A DNA stretch of 64,000 nucleotides. It comes from Alphaproteobacteria bacterium (lineage in GTDB: Bacteria > Pseudomonadota > Alphaproteobacteria > UBA6615). The position numbers were made by a program, and so were the translations under genes. The notes under the pieces are model-generated. The model was not told the DNA's origin. It did no database searches and saw only the letters and a list, made by a program, of their open reading frames with translations. Positions within the stretch are counted from its first letter, which is position 1; each line of letters starts with the position of its first letter. The stretch lies in contig JBDXCV010000009.1 of NCBI GenBank assembly GCA_039980135.1, positions 691,854-755,853 of the forward strand. Reading direction: 5' to 3'. Shown piece by piece: positions 63,770-64,000 of the stretch.

Positions 63770-64000
63770 CTATGCCAGCAATGCCCGCGCGCGTTCAAGA
63801 TCGGTGGGAGTATCGACACCGAGCGGAACAGTGTCAACGCGTGCCGCATCGATCCGCATGCCGGCCTCCAGTGCGCGCAACTGCTCCAGCTTCTCGCGCT
63901 GCTCCAGTGGGCTGGCCGGCAACGTGACAAACCTCTCCAGCGCGGCACGGCGATAGGCGTACAGCCCGATATGGTGGAAATGGTCCCCCGGGCCGGTCGG
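63770..64000 (-). CDS. kdsB: 3-deoxy-manno-octulosonate cytidylyltransferase, C-terminal part (5' end outside window)
   Basis: The last 76 residues only. [16 protein letters not shown], then [12 protein letters not shown] and [10 protein letters not shown] are strongly conserved in KdsB. The enzyme activates KDO as CMP-KDO for lipopolysaccharide, so the organism makes LPS. Its frame is open across the right edge of the window. Confidence 0.92.
   Translation of the reverse strand, partial: PTGPGDHFHHIGLYAYRRAALERFVTLPASPLEQREKLEQLRALEAGMRIDAARVDTVPLGVDTPTDLERARALLA

Noticed and set aside
1-64000. CRISPR arrays, transposases, phage or defence islands
   Set aside because: None seen. No regularly spaced repeats, transposase or recombinase wording, and the tRNA-Arg gene is not flanked by an integrase or a repeated 3' end.

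Overview
This 64-kb window is chromosomal DNA from a GC-rich alphaproteobacterium. The best fit is a free-living, probably aerobic member of or near the Rhodospirillales. I base this on the gene order of three housekeeping blocks (rpmH-rnpA-yidD-yidC-engB-argB; def-fmt-truA and HAD-dapD-dapE; ffs-dnaX-ybaB-recR with nudC-pheA-kdsB), on a DUF2336 protein, and on protein wording typical of that group. The species cannot be named from the sequence. No transposase, integrase, phage gene, CRISPR array or toxin-antitoxin module was seen. The only visible scar is a pair of gene remnants at 20.5-21.2 kb.

Layout. 1-0.9 kb: the C-terminal end of a type I-secreted RTX protein. 0.9-5.1 kb: a minus-strand run of MgtC-like protein, SLC13 permease, AI-2E-family permease and a secreted VWA protein. 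5.2-9.3 kb: a carboxymuconolactone-decarboxylase-like protein, then an amidase / YciI-like / thiolase operon and a small lipoprotein. 9.3-14.7 kb: a complete dipeptide/oligopeptide ABC importer whose two ATPases are fused. 15-20.5 kb: hemerythrin-like protein, PIG-L deacetylase, a Tat-exported molybdoenzyme with its cytochrome b anchor, an MscS channel and an aldo/keto reductase. 20.5-21.2 kb: remnants of narI and of a Crp/Fnr regulator. 21.2-24.5 kb: an SDR, a hydratase, tRNA-Arg(ACG) and a lipoprotein. 24.5-28 kb: a LonB-like protease, a DUF4864 protein and a purine phosphoribosyltransferase. 28-33.7 kb: a second peptide importer, without an ATPase, placed behind two peptidase genes. 33.8-39.7 kb: rRNA methyltransferase, then TVP38 / pyridine nucleotide-disulfide oxidoreductase / histidine kinase / DUF547. 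39.8-44.2 kb: the rpmH-to-argB block. 44.2-50.3 kb: a tightly coupled cyclic-di-GMP operon (EAL, GGDEF, DUF2336 and an unrecognised 387-residue protein). 50.5-57.3 kb: lysine/peptidoglycan precursor genes (dapD, dapE) facing def-fmt-truA and a drug-efflux MFS gene. 57.4-64 kb: rmuC, recR-ybaB-dnaX, SRP RNA, nudC, pheA and the 3' end of kdsB.

How it fits together. The window mixes core translation, secretion, replication and repair genes with peptide scavenging (two importers, a M20 peptidase, a P1 peptidase and an amidase) and respiratory or redox side functions. The most interesting parts are the four-gene cyclic-di-GMP operon with an unknown terminal protein, the decayed nitrate-respiration locus, a DnaX that has lost three of its four zinc-binding cysteines, and the TVP38/oxidoreductase/kinase/DUF547 cluster. 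Several genes start with TTG or GTG. Starts were chosen from ribosome-binding sites, overlaps with upstream genes and family length.
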